Source of the DNA: JAWLGJ01 sp041685145
GTDB lineage: Bacteria > Pseudomonadota > Alphaproteobacteria > Rhodospirillales > Magnetospirillaceae
Direction of reading: 5' to 3'
DNA: 24,298 nt
Assembly (NCBI GenBank): GCA_041685145.1
Contig: JAWLGJ010000045.1
Location: forward strand, 1 to 24,298
Position numbers and translations under genes: made by a program. The notes under the pieces are model-generated. The model saw only the letters and a program-made list of their open reading frames with translations. It was not told where the DNA came from and did no database searches. Positions 1-7,189 of this stretch are shown piece by piece; position 1 is the first letter of the stretch, and the number at the start of each line of letters is the position of its first letter.

Positions 1-161
1 CGGCGGCCAAGCGAGCGGAGCGAGCGCCCGGCGAGGGCACAAAGGACTCACCGCCGTTGAGGCGGCGGCCAAGCGAGCGGAGCGAGCGCCCGGCGAGGGC
101 ACAAAGGACTCACCGCCGTTGAGGCGGCGGCCAAGCGAGCGGAGCGAGCGCCCGGCGAGGG
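1..161. repeat. 62-bp tandem direct repeat, two full copies plus a truncated third
   Basis: Copies at 1-62 and 63-124 are identical base for base. A third begins at 125 and matches for 37 bases to about 161, then diverges. Each unit contains the internal near-repeat AGCGAGCGGAGCGAGCG. Each full junction can fold into a small hairpin (CCGCC, loop GTTGA, GGCGG). The period is not a multiple of three and one frame has a stop (TGA) in every unit, so a coding repeat is unlikely. The array starts at the first base of the window and may continue outside it. No function is recognised; it lies beyond the 3' end of the antiporter gene. Confidence 0.9.
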
Positions 162-173
162 ACACAAGGGTTG

Positions 174-202
174 GGGCCGGTTCCATGTGAGTGGACCGGC
201 CC
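174..202 (-). terminator. Hairpin downstream of the antiporter gene, possible terminator
   Basis: An inverted repeat pairs 174-181 with 195-202 (GGGCCGGT/ACCGGCCC), then CCA (183-185) with TGG (192-194), with one bulged T at 182 and a 6-base loop. It lies 14 bases past the stop of the minus-strand antiporter gene, where a terminator is expected. Read on the minus strand, no T-run follows, so it is not a canonical intrinsic terminator. It could act as a 3' stabilising stem or with Rho. The structure is seen; the role is inferred. Confidence 0.45.
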
Positions 203-215
203 TAGCGCGGGGCGG

Positions 216-2027
216 TCAGCCGTCCTTGCGGGCCTTGCGGCGCGGACGTCGCACCCGCAGGCGGCGCAGCGCACTGGCGGCGGCGCGGCGGATCTCGGCG
301 GGTGACTGGAACAGGGGGATGCGCGGCGGCGGCGTCGGCTCCATCGCCAGCCCGACCTCGGTGACGCGGCCGCCCTCGACCTTGCGGGCGATGATCTCGA
401 CGGCGCCCATCAGGACGCGGTCGCCGGGCTCGACGGCGTCGCCATAGGCGTCGCGCAACAGGTCGCCGACCGGCCGGCCCATTTGTTCGACCTTGAGGGG
501 CAGGCCGTACATCTCGGCCAGGGCGCCGACGGTGGTGTCGGGCCGCAGGCTGAAGTCCCCGAAAAAGACCCGGTCGTCGTCGGCGATGGGGCGGCTGCCG
601 GCGAACAGCTTGTCCAGCAGCGGCAGTCGCGCCGGCGGCGTGAAGATGTAAAGGCGGTCGCCGGGCCGCAGGCCGCGGGCGCTGTGCACCGTCACCATCT
701 GGCCCTCGCGTTCGATCAGCGACGGCCGCGCCCAGCGCGGCAGCCGCTGGCCCCGGCCAACGGGGCTGTCGGGGCGGATGGTGTAGGTTACCAGCTCCAG
801 CTCGCGCAGGCCCGGCAGGTCCAGTTCCAGCCGCTCCACCGGGCCCGAGCGCGGCGGTACGATCAGGCCCAGCCGCCGCGCCAGCGGCCGCACCGTCCAG
901 CCCTGCACCAGCAGCGAGATCACCACCACCAGGAAGATGGCGTCGAACATCGTCGAGCCCGTGGCGACGCCGGAAAGGATCGGCACCAGTGCCAGCAGGA
1001 TCGACACCGCCCCGCGCAGGCCCACCCACGCGATGAAGGCCGCTTCCTGGCGGGTGAAGCGGAAGGGCAGCAGGCACACCCACACCGCCAGCGGCCGGGC
1101 GACGAAGATCAGCACCGCCGCCAGCGCCGAGGCCTCGGGCAGCAGGCGCGGGAAGTCGGCCGGGCTTGCCATCAGCCCCAGGGTGACGAACATCACGATC
1201 TGACTCAGCCAGGTCAGGCCGCTTTGGAAGCGGCGCATGACGTGGGCGCCCTGCATGGGCTGGTTGCCGGCCACCAGCCCGGCGACATAGGCCGCCAGGA
1301 AACCGCTGCCGCCCAGGACATTGGCGCTGGCGAAGACGAACAGCGCCAGGGCCAAGGTCACCACCGGATACAGGCCGGGATCCAGGCGCACGCGGTTGAC
1401 CACCGCCAGGATCAGGAAGCCCCCGGCGATGCCGAAGGCGATGCCGCCGCCGATCTGCAGCAGGAAAAAGCTGCTCAGCCCGGCCAGATCCCAGACCCGC
1501 TCGGCGCCGATGGCCTCGACCAGCGTCACCACCAGGAAAATGGCGACGGGGTCGTTGGTGCCCGATTCGATCTCCAGGGTCGAGCGCACGCGGTCGCGGA
1601 TGTGGATGCCGCCCACCCGCAGCAGGAAAAACACCGCCGCCGCGTCGGTGGAACTGACGATGGCCGCCAGCAGGAAGGCCAGCGGCCAGTCGAGGCCGAA
1701 CAGCCACGCCGCCGCCACGCCCAGGACCGCCGTCGTCAACGCCGTGCCCAGCACCGACAGCACCAGAGCCGGGGCCGCCGCGGTCCGATAGCTCTGGATC
1801 GGCGTCTGAAAGCCGCTGTCGAACAGGATCACCGCCAGGGCGGTGCTGCCGATGAGATAGGCGGTGCCCGGCGGCCCCACGCTGACCCCGGTCTGGCCCG
1901 CCAGCACCCCCACCGCCAGGAACAGCAGCAGCAGCGGCGCCCCGATGCGAAAGGCGATCAGGCTGGTAAAGATGCTGACGACCAGGAGGCCGGCGCCGAC
2001 AAGGATGGAGGCGTAGACGAGTTCCAT
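216..2027 (-). CDS. nhaP2: CPA1 family potassium/proton antiporter, NhaP2-like
   Basis: Inner-membrane cation/proton exchanger, 603 residues. Residues 1-385 form a membrane domain of many hydrophobic segments. Family motifs are clear: SSTDAAAVF at about 125-133, ESGTNDP at 154-160 with the Asn-Asp pair typical of CPA1 exchangers, and WVGLRGAVSI at 334-343. After the membrane part come a RCK_C/TrkA_C-like domain (about 403-470) and a CorC/HlyC-associated-type domain (about 486-562), the arrangement of E. coli NhaP2 (CvrA), which exchanges K+ for H+. The tail (588-603) is strongly basic. The ATG at 2027 precedes the first hydrophobic segment; its ribosome binding site is weak (TGGCGGG). It is transcribed alone, 71 bases from the end of the FecR-type gene. 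Potassium specificity is inferred from the family; a CPA1 Na+/H+ exchanger is the alternative. Confidence 0.88.
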   Translation of the reverse strand: MELVYASILVGAGLLVVSIFTSLIAFRIGAPLLLLFLAVGVLAGQTGVSVGPPGTAYLIGSTALAVILFDSGFQTPIQSYRTAAAPALVLSVLGTALTTAVLGVAAAWLFGLDWPLAFLLAAIVSSTDAAAVFFLLRVGGIHIRDRVRSTLEIESGTNDPVAIFLVVTLVEAIGAERVWDLAGLSSFFLLQIGGGIAFGIAGGFLILAVVNRVRLDPGLYPVVTLALALFVFASANVLGGSGFLAAYVAGLVAGNQPMQGAHVMRRFQSGLTWLSQIVMFVTLGLMASPADFPRLLPEASALAAVLIFVARPLAVWVCLLPFRFTRQEAAFIAWVGLRGAVSILLALVPILSGVATGSTMFDAIFLVVVISLLVQGWTVRPLARRLGLIVPPRSGPVERLELDLPGLRELELVTYTIRPDSPVGRGQRLPRWARPSLIEREGQMVTVHSARGLRPGDRLYIFTPPARLPLLDKLFAGSRPIADDDRVFFGDFSLRPDTTVGALAEMYGLPLKVEQMGRPVGDLLRDAYGDAVEPGDRVLMGAVEIIARKVEGGRVTEVGLAMEPTPPPRIPLFQSPAEIRRAAASALRRLRVRRPRRKARKDG

Positions 2028-2098
2028 CCCGCCAGCTTATATCCCCGCGGCGCCGCTGTGGAGGCCGGACGCCCGCCGTCCGCCAAGCGCCGGGCGAT

Positions 2099-3571
2099 CT
2101 AGTGGGCGTCGGAGGATTGCGGGCCGGATTCGTGGGCGATGACGTCGCCGACGTAGAGATCCGACATCGATTGCAGGGCGGTGGCGACGTTGGTGGCCGG
2201 ATCGATCGTGACCGCCTTCCACGTCACGCCGGATCCGCCGGCGGGCGGCGTGGCGGTCAGGCGCGTGGTGCCGCCGGCGACGCGGCTGCCGTCGCTGGTG
2301 CGGGTGATCGTGCCGCCGGTGATGACGGCGACGTTGGCGTTGCGGCTGACAATGTCGTTCGCCTCGCCGTGGTAGTTGCCGTAGTCGTGGACATAGACGT
2401 TGTACGCCCCGCCCGCATTCAGTCCGTTCACGGCAATGACCTCGCTGCCCACGCCAGCCGGATAGGTGCTGTCGTTGTCGAGGCGCGCAAAGGGCGGGGC
2501 GGAGAAATCGCCGGGCGACCCGTAGTAGACATGCGCCCGCCCGCCGTTGCCGTCGGGAGCGGTCAGATGGAGGTCGAGGTCGTGGCTGCCCTCCCACTTT
2601 AGCATCAGCGCCAGCGGCAGCGGCACGTCGTCGGGGACCGCAGCGCCGTAGCCGGTGAGGCGGACGACGTCGCCCAGCCAACTGCTTGTCGTTGCGCCGC
2701 CCGTGGTTTCGCTGGCGGTCCGGGTGGTGGCGTCGGCGGCGTTGCGGCCGCTGGATCGTTCCAGCCCGGCGGTGGCGTTGGCCAGCTCGCGGGTGGTGGC
2801 CGCCGATTGCGCCATTCCCTCGCGGCCGGCGGCATCGTTCCCGGTGCCGCCCGCCTCGCCGTCGCCCGCCTCGCCTTCGCCCGCCTCGCCGCCGCCAGCG
2901 CCGCCGCCCAAGCCGACCCGCCCGCGCAGGTCCGCCAGCAGCTCAAGGGGGATGCGTTCCGGCACCCCCGGTGCCCGCCCCGGCGCGACCCGCGTGCCGA
3001 ACCCGGCGCGCAAGACTTCGGTCTCGCCGAATTCGTTGTGGACGACGAAGCCGCCGGGCCGCACGCGGCCGTCATTGCCGGGCGCCGGGCCCAACAGGCC
3101 GACGAAGAAACCCTCGCCCGAGGGGTCGGCAACGCCGAAAATTTGCGTGCCGCGGATGCCGATGGTGGCGCCGGGGACATTGATCTCGACATTCTCCGGG
3201 GCCGACTCGCCCACGCGGCCCGAGACATAGCGGAAGACGCCGCGGGCGATGTCGGCCGCCACGGCGCCGGTGCCGCGCTCCGGGTCGTAGACGAATTCGT
3301 CGATGACGATGCTGGAATTGGGGCCGACCGTGAACACGGTCTCGTCGAGAAGCAACACCTGCAGACGCGCGTCGGCGGCGGTGTCGATGGTGTCTTGCAC
3401 GAACATGTCCAGGCCGCTCTGCACCGCCGCCGGCGCGGTACCGTCGGCCCGCTGCACCGCCACCTCGCCGAGCACGGCGGCGGCAACGCCGGCCTTGTCC
3501 AGCGCCGCCGCCGGCATTGCCGGCAGGGCCAGGGGTGCCGCAACTAAGGCCTTAATAAGTATATCTCGCAT
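2099..3571 (-). CDS. Exported FecR-domain protein with C-terminal YfaP-like beta domain
   Basis: 490 residues. Residues 1-23 look like a Sec signal peptide ending in AAA, with no lipobox Cys, so the product should be periplasmic or exported. A FecR domain covers about 55-145, with the segments VGPNSSIVIDEFVYDP and GATIGIRGT typical of exported FecR proteins. A Gly/Glu/Ala-rich linker (221-245, repeats of GEAGEGEAGDGEA) and a polar region to about 300 follow. Residues 318-400 carry DLDLHLTAPDG and HVYYG, resembling the YfaP/DUF2135 beta domain. The cytoplasmic anti-sigma part of true FecR is absent, and no FecI-type sigma gene adjoins. The start at 3571 is chosen because the signal peptide begins there; an in-frame ATG at 3634 would put 21 polar residues ahead of it. 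The gene is divergent from the TPR-barrel gene. The role is unknown; a cell-surface protein is inferred. Confidence 0.8.
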   Translation of the reverse strand: MRDILIKALVAAPLALPAMPAAALDKAGVAAAVLGEVAVQRADGTAPAAVQSGLDMFVQDTIDTAADARLQVLLLDETVFTVGPNSSIVIDEFVYDPERGTGAVAADIARGVFRYVSGRVGESAPENVEINVPGATIGIRGTQIFGVADPSGEGFFVGLLGPAPGNDGRVRPGGFVVHNEFGETEVLRAGFGTRVAPGRAPGVPERIPLELLADLRGRVGLGGGAGGGEAGEGEAGDGEAGGTGNDAAGREGMAQSAATTRELANATAGLERSSGRNAADATTRTASETTGGATTSSWLGDVVRLTGYGAAVPDDVPLPLALMLKWEGSHDLDLHLTAPDGNGGRAHVYYGSPGDFSAPPFARLDNDSTYPAGVGSEVIAVNGLNAGGAYNVYVHDYGNYHGEANDIVSRNANVAVITGGTITRTSDGSRVAGGTTRLTATPPAGGSGVTWKAVTIDPATNVATALQSMSDLYVGDVIAHESGPQSSDAH

Positions 3572-3608
3572 CTCAGCAATACCCGTTGATGCATGTAAAA
3601 TGACGGCG

Positions 3609-3637
3609 TTGCTATACCCATAACGGGATGACATGAT
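3609..3637 (+). promoter_or_regulatory. Candidate sigma70-type promoter for the TPR-barrel gene
   Basis: TTGCTA (3609-3614) and CATGAT (3632-3637) are separated by 17 bases, each matching four of six consensus positions, which places a start near 3644. A strong ribosome binding site (GGGGGGAAGGG, about 3649-3659) precedes the ATG at 3668. The region is clearly richer in A and T than the flanking genes. Confidence 0.45.
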
Positions 3638-3639
3638 AG
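3611..3639 (-). promoter_or_regulatory. Candidate opposing promoter for the FecR-type gene
   Basis: On the minus strand TATAGC (3616-3611) resembles a -10 box, with a weak -35 candidate CTATCA (3639-3634) 17 bases upstream. This predicts a leader of about 33 bases before the ATG at 3571. It would overlap the plus-strand promoter, so the two genes could compete or share control. An inverted pair CCCGTT (3582-3587) and AACGGG (3622-3627) flanks this zone. The -35 match is poor, so the call is tentative. Confidence 0.3.
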
Positions 3640-3667
3640 GGCAATTACGGGGGGAAGGGAAACCGTA

Positions 3668-5062
3668 ATGGCCAATTCGCGACTGAGTTGGGTACTTCGG
3701 CAGGCATTTTTCGTGCTGTCGCTGTCCGTCATGTACGGAAGCGCCGCGGCGCAGGAGCCGGAGACCCGCGCCGCCGAGGAGACACTGAAGGCGATCGCCG
3801 AAGAGCAGCCGGGCGGCGGCACGACGCCCCAGTTGGAGTGGACCGAGGAGGATCTGGCCGACCTGCTCGCCGATCCGGACGATATCGGCCTCAATGTACG
3901 TTATGCGCTGGCGCGGCTGGCGGCGGGCGATCTCCCCCTGGCGGCGGCGGCACTGGAGCGGGTGCTGATGGTGCAGCCGGGGCTGGAGCAAGTGCGCCTG
4001 CTCTACGCCTTCGTCCTGTACCGCCTGGGCAATCTCCCGGAGGCCCAGAACGAGCTTGCCGAGATCGACCCGGCGGCGCTTGCGCCGCGCGAGGCGGAGC
4101 GGCGCCGGCGGCTCATGGCCATTCTGGCGCACCAAAGCGCGGTCACCGGCTACGAGGCCAGCGTCGGCATCGGCATCCTCTATGACGGCAACCGCAACGC
4201 CTATCCCGATTCCGGTCGCGTGGTGGTGGGGGGCGTCAACCTGCCGCTGTCCGGCGGCACGGAGGACGATCTGGCGCAGATGGCGCTGGCCTCGGTGGGG
4301 GTCATCCACGACCCCGGCCACCAACGCCTGGAACGGGTTTTCGGCAGCCTGGGCCTGGTGGCGGTGAATCAGGTCGAGCTTGACGAGCTTGACGCCACCG
4401 CGGCCGCCCTGCGCGTCGGCGGCAGCTATGTCACCGATTACGGGCAGGCGCTGCCGCAGGCCTACGGCAACATCGTCCTCCTCGACCGCGAGACATTCTT
4501 GCGCGACGTCGGCCTGCAGTTCGGTTTCGAGCGCGCCCTGGCGCCGGGGCTTGGCCTGGCGCTGACGGCGCGGGCCGGATATGAGGACTACGTCGCCAAT
4601 GCCGCTTTCCCCGCCAATGATGACCGTGACGGCTGGATTTACGGGCTGGCGGTGGGGGTGGAGCGGCTGCTGGGCCCCGCCACCACCCTCGGTGGCCGCT
4701 ATGGCCTGGAGGTGAAGAACGCCGAGGGCGGTTACCGCGCCTATGTCGCCCACGAACTGGCGGTCGAGGCGGTGCACAACCTGCCGTCGGGAATATTCGT
4801 GACCGGCGGCGGCTCGCTGGAGAGCCGTCGTTACGACGGTCCCGACCCCTTTGTCGGCGTCAACCGGGATCGCAAGGACGACACCCGCACCCTGGCGCTG
4901 GCCCTGGGGCTGCCGGTGGGGAATTGGCTGGGCGCCGCGCGGCTTGAAGATCTGGTGCTGACGCTGGGCGCGGAGTACGAGTGGGTGGACTCCAACATTC
5001 CCAACTTCGAGTACGACGCTCTGCGGGCGCGCGCCCTGCTGACGCAGCGGTGGCGGTTCTAG
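3668..5062 (+). CDS. TPR plus outer-membrane beta-barrel protein, Slam/DUF560-like
   Basis: 464 residues. Residues 1-29 form a signal peptide ending AAAQ. Residues about 73-135 form TPR-like helical hairpins (ALARLAAGDLPLAAAALERV, then FVLYRLGNLPEAQNELAEI). From about 160 to the end the sequence alternates short amphipathic strands with polar turns and finishes in WRF; a C-terminal Phe is the usual signal for outer-membrane barrel assembly. The opening strand motif (YEASVGIGILYDGNRNAYPDSG) and the TPR-then-barrel order resemble Slam/DUF560 proteins, translocons for surface lipoproteins and haemophores (type XI secretion). It is the only plus-strand gene in the window, diverges from the FecR-type gene and converges on ligA with 30 bases between. 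Barrel and export are well supported; membership of Slam proper is inferred, and another TPR-barrel exporter remains possible. Confidence 0.72.
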   Translation: MANSRLSWVLRQAFFVLSLSVMYGSAAAQEPETRAAEETLKAIAEEQPGGGTTPQLEWTEEDLADLLADPDDIGLNVRYALARLAAGDLPLAAAALERVLMVQPGLEQVRLLYAFVLYRLGNLPEAQNELAEIDPAALAPREAERRRRLMAILAHQSAVTGYEASVGIGILYDGNRNAYPDSGRVVVGGVNLPLSGGTEDDLAQMALASVGVIHDPGHQRLERVFGSLGLVAVNQVELDELDATAAALRVGGSYVTDYGQALPQAYGNIVLLDRETFLRDVGLQFGFERALAPGLGLALTARAGYEDYVANAAFPANDDRDGWIYGLAVGVERLLGPATTLGGRYGLEVKNAEGGYRAYVAHELAVEAVHNLPSGIFVTGGGSLESRRYDGPDPFVGVNRDRKDDTRTLALALGLPVGNWLGAARLEDLVLTLGAEYEWVDSNIPNFEYDALRARALLTQRWRF

Positions 5063-5092
5063 ACCGCCGCCCGCGCCTGACCAGATGGCCCC

Positions 5093-7189
5093 CTAGGCGA
5101 GCAGGGCCAGCCAGTCCGCCTCCTCCAGGACGGTGACGCCCAGTTCCCGCGCCTTGCGGGCCTTGGAGCCGGGGGCGGCGCCGACGACGACATAATCGGT
5201 GTTGCGCGATACCGAGCCGGTCACCTTGGCGCCCAGCGCCTCGGCGCGGGCCTTGGCCTCGGCGCGGGTCATGCGTTCCATTTCGCCGGTGAAGACGATG
5301 GTCTTGCCGGCCAGGGGTGAACCCGCCGCCGCCGGCGCCGCGGCGGGCTCGACCGCTTCCAGCACCGATTCGAGGTCGTCCAGGGTGCGCTGGTTGTGCT
5401 CCTCGGCGAAGAAATCGAGGATGTCGCCGGCCACCGAGGGCCCGATGCCCTCGATGCTGGTGAGTTCCTGCCATGCCTCGCCCTCGCGGTCCTGGGCCGC
5501 GTCCATGCGCGCGCGCAGATGCATCAGGCTGCCATAGTGATGTGCCAGCAGCTTCGCGGTGGCCTGGCCGACCTGGCGGATGCCCAAGGCGTAAATGAAA
5601 CGGTCCAGGGCGATGCGGCGGCGGGCATCTATGGCGTCCAGCAGCTTGTCGGTGCTGCGTTTGCCCCAGCCCTTGTAGTTCTCCAGCCGCTGCAGACGGC
5701 GCGCGTTTTCCTCGCGCAGTCGGAACAGGTCGGCGGGGCCGCGGATGAAGCCCTCCCGCCACAGGAAGGCGACGGTTTTTTCGGACAGCCCCTCGATGTC
5801 GAAGGCGTCGCGCGAGGCGAAATGCTGCAGGCGCTCCAGCACCTGCGCCTCGCAGGTCAGGCCGCCGGTGCAGCGCCGCGCGGCCTCGTCCTCGGGGCGC
5901 ACGGCGTGGGCGCCGCATACCGGGCAGACGGTGGGAAAGGCATAGGGCGCGGCGCCCGCGGGGCGTTTCTCGGGCACCACGCGCACCACCTGCGGAATGA
6001 CGTCGCCGGCGCGCTGGACGACGACGGTGTCGCCGACGCGGATGTCCTTCTCGGCGATGTAGGCCTCGTTGTGCAGGGTGGCGCGCTGCACCACCACGCC
6101 GCCCACCGTCACCGGGCGCAGATTTGCCACCGGGGTCAGGGTGCCGGTGCGCCCGACATGCACGCCGATGGACTCGACGATGGTCTGCGCCTGTTCGGCG
6201 GGGAACTTGTGGGCGATGGCCCAGCGCGGCGCCCGGCTGACCTGGCCCAGGCGTTCCTGCCAGTCGAAGCGGTCGACCTTATAGACGACGCCGTCGATGT
6301 CGTAGGGCAGATCGGCGCGCTGGTCCAGCAGGCGGTGGTAGAGGGCCAGCACCGCGTCGAGGTCGCGGCACACCTCCGCCAGCGGGTTGACGTGGAAGCC
6401 CCACTGGTGAAGGCGTTGCAACAATTCGCCGTGGCTGGCGGCCACCGGCGCGCTGACCTCGCCCAGGGCATAGACGAACAGCCGCAGGGGGCGCCGGGCG
6501 GTGACCCGGGAGTCGAGCTGGCGCAGCGACCCTGCGGCGGCGTTGCGGGGGTTGGCGAAGGGCGGCGCGCCCTCGGCGGCGCGCCGTTCGTTCAGGGCCA
6601 GGAACTCGTCGCGGCGCATATAGACCTCGCCGCGCACCTCCAGCACCGCCGGCGCCGGGCCGTGCAGGCGCGGCGGCAAGTCCTGGAGGGTGCGCAGATT
6701 GGCGGTGACGTCCTCGCCCTCATAGCCGTCGCCACGGGTGGCGCCCTGAACGAACACCCCGTCCTCGTAGCGCAGCGACACCGACAGGCCGTCGATCTTG
6801 GGCTCGGCGGCCAGAACCACCGGCTCGTCCTCGCCCAGGCGCAGGAAGCGGCGCACACGGCCGACGAAGTCGCGCACGCCGCCGTCGTCGAAGGCGTTGT
6901 CCAGCGACAGCATCGGCCGCGCGTGGCGCACCTTGCCAAAGGCCTCGGCCGGTGCCGCGCCGACGCGCAGGGAGGGACTGTCGGCCCGGATCAGGTCGGG
7001 AAAACGCGCTTCGATGGCGGCGTTGCGCGCGCGCAGGGCGTCGTATTCGGCATCGGAAACTTCCGGCGCGTCCTGCTGGTAATACAGGCGGTCATGATGG
7101 GCGATCTCGCGAGCCAGCCGCTCAAGTTCGGCGGCCGCCTCCTCGCGGGTCAGGTCGTCAACGGGCTTTTCGGCGGCGTCCCGGTTCAC
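5093..7189 (-). CDS. ligA: NAD-dependent DNA ligase LigA
   Basis: Seals nicks between Okazaki fragments and during repair using NAD+. The 698 residues are close to the usual 670-700. Order: Ia NAD-binding region (HHDRLYYQQDAPEVSDAEYD, 31-50), adenylation domain with nucleophile Lys131 in KIDG (131-134), OB fold, a four-Cys zinc site (Cys422, 425, 440, 446), helix-hairpin-helix region, and a C-terminal BRCT domain from about 615 (GKTIVFTGEMERMTRAEA). All key residues are present. The start is GTG at 7189, overlapping the recN stop as GTGA, with GGAGAAGG just upstream, so translation is probably coupled to recN. Confidence 0.97.
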   Translation of the reverse strand: MNRDAAEKPVDDLTREEAAAELERLAREIAHHDRLYYQQDAPEVSDAEYDALRARNAAIEARFPDLIRADSPSLRVGAAPAEAFGKVRHARPMLSLDNAFDDGGVRDFVGRVRRFLRLGEDEPVVLAAEPKIDGLSVSLRYEDGVFVQGATRGDGYEGEDVTANLRTLQDLPPRLHGPAPAVLEVRGEVYMRRDEFLALNERRAAEGAPPFANPRNAAAGSLRQLDSRVTARRPLRLFVYALGEVSAPVAASHGELLQRLHQWGFHVNPLAEVCRDLDAVLALYHRLLDQRADLPYDIDGVVYKVDRFDWQERLGQVSRAPRWAIAHKFPAEQAQTIVESIGVHVGRTGTLTPVANLRPVTVGGVVVQRATLHNEAYIAEKDIRVGDTVVVQRAGDVIPQVVRVVPEKRPAGAAPYAFPTVCPVCGAHAVRPEDEAARRCTGGLTCEAQVLERLQHFASRDAFDIEGLSEKTVAFLWREGFIRGPADLFRLREENARRLQRLENYKGWGKRSTDKLLDAIDARRRIALDRFIYALGIRQVGQATAKLLAHHYGSLMHLRARMDAAQDREGEAWQELTSIEGIGPSVAGDILDFFAEEHNQRTLDDLESVLEAVEPAAAPAAAGSPLAGKTIVFTGEMERMTRAEAKARAEALGAKVTGSVSRNTDYVVVGAAPGSKARKARELGVTVLEEADWLALLA

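Noticed and set aside
1..161. CRISPR array
   Set aside because: The units are directly contiguous with no variable spacers, so this is a simple tandem repeat.
2028..2098. Promoter with TATAAG ten bases ahead of the antiporter ATG
   Set aside because: The -10-like TATAAG is present, but there is no -35 match and the start would fall at the initiation codon; too weak to list as a feature.
483..2102. Plus-strand frame of 539 codons across the antiporter gene
   Set aside because: Its translation is rich in Gln, His and Arg with no recognisable domain; it is the antisense shadow of a well-supported membrane protein.
2099..3571. Iron-citrate signalling (FecIR) system
   Set aside because: There is no fecI-type sigma gene, no TonB receptor and no anti-sigma N-terminal region; only the FecR domain is shared.
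3572..4777. In-frame upstream extension of the FecR-type gene by 402 codons
   Set aside because: The extension lies antisense to the TPR-barrel gene and would bury the signal peptide; the start at 3571 is preferred.
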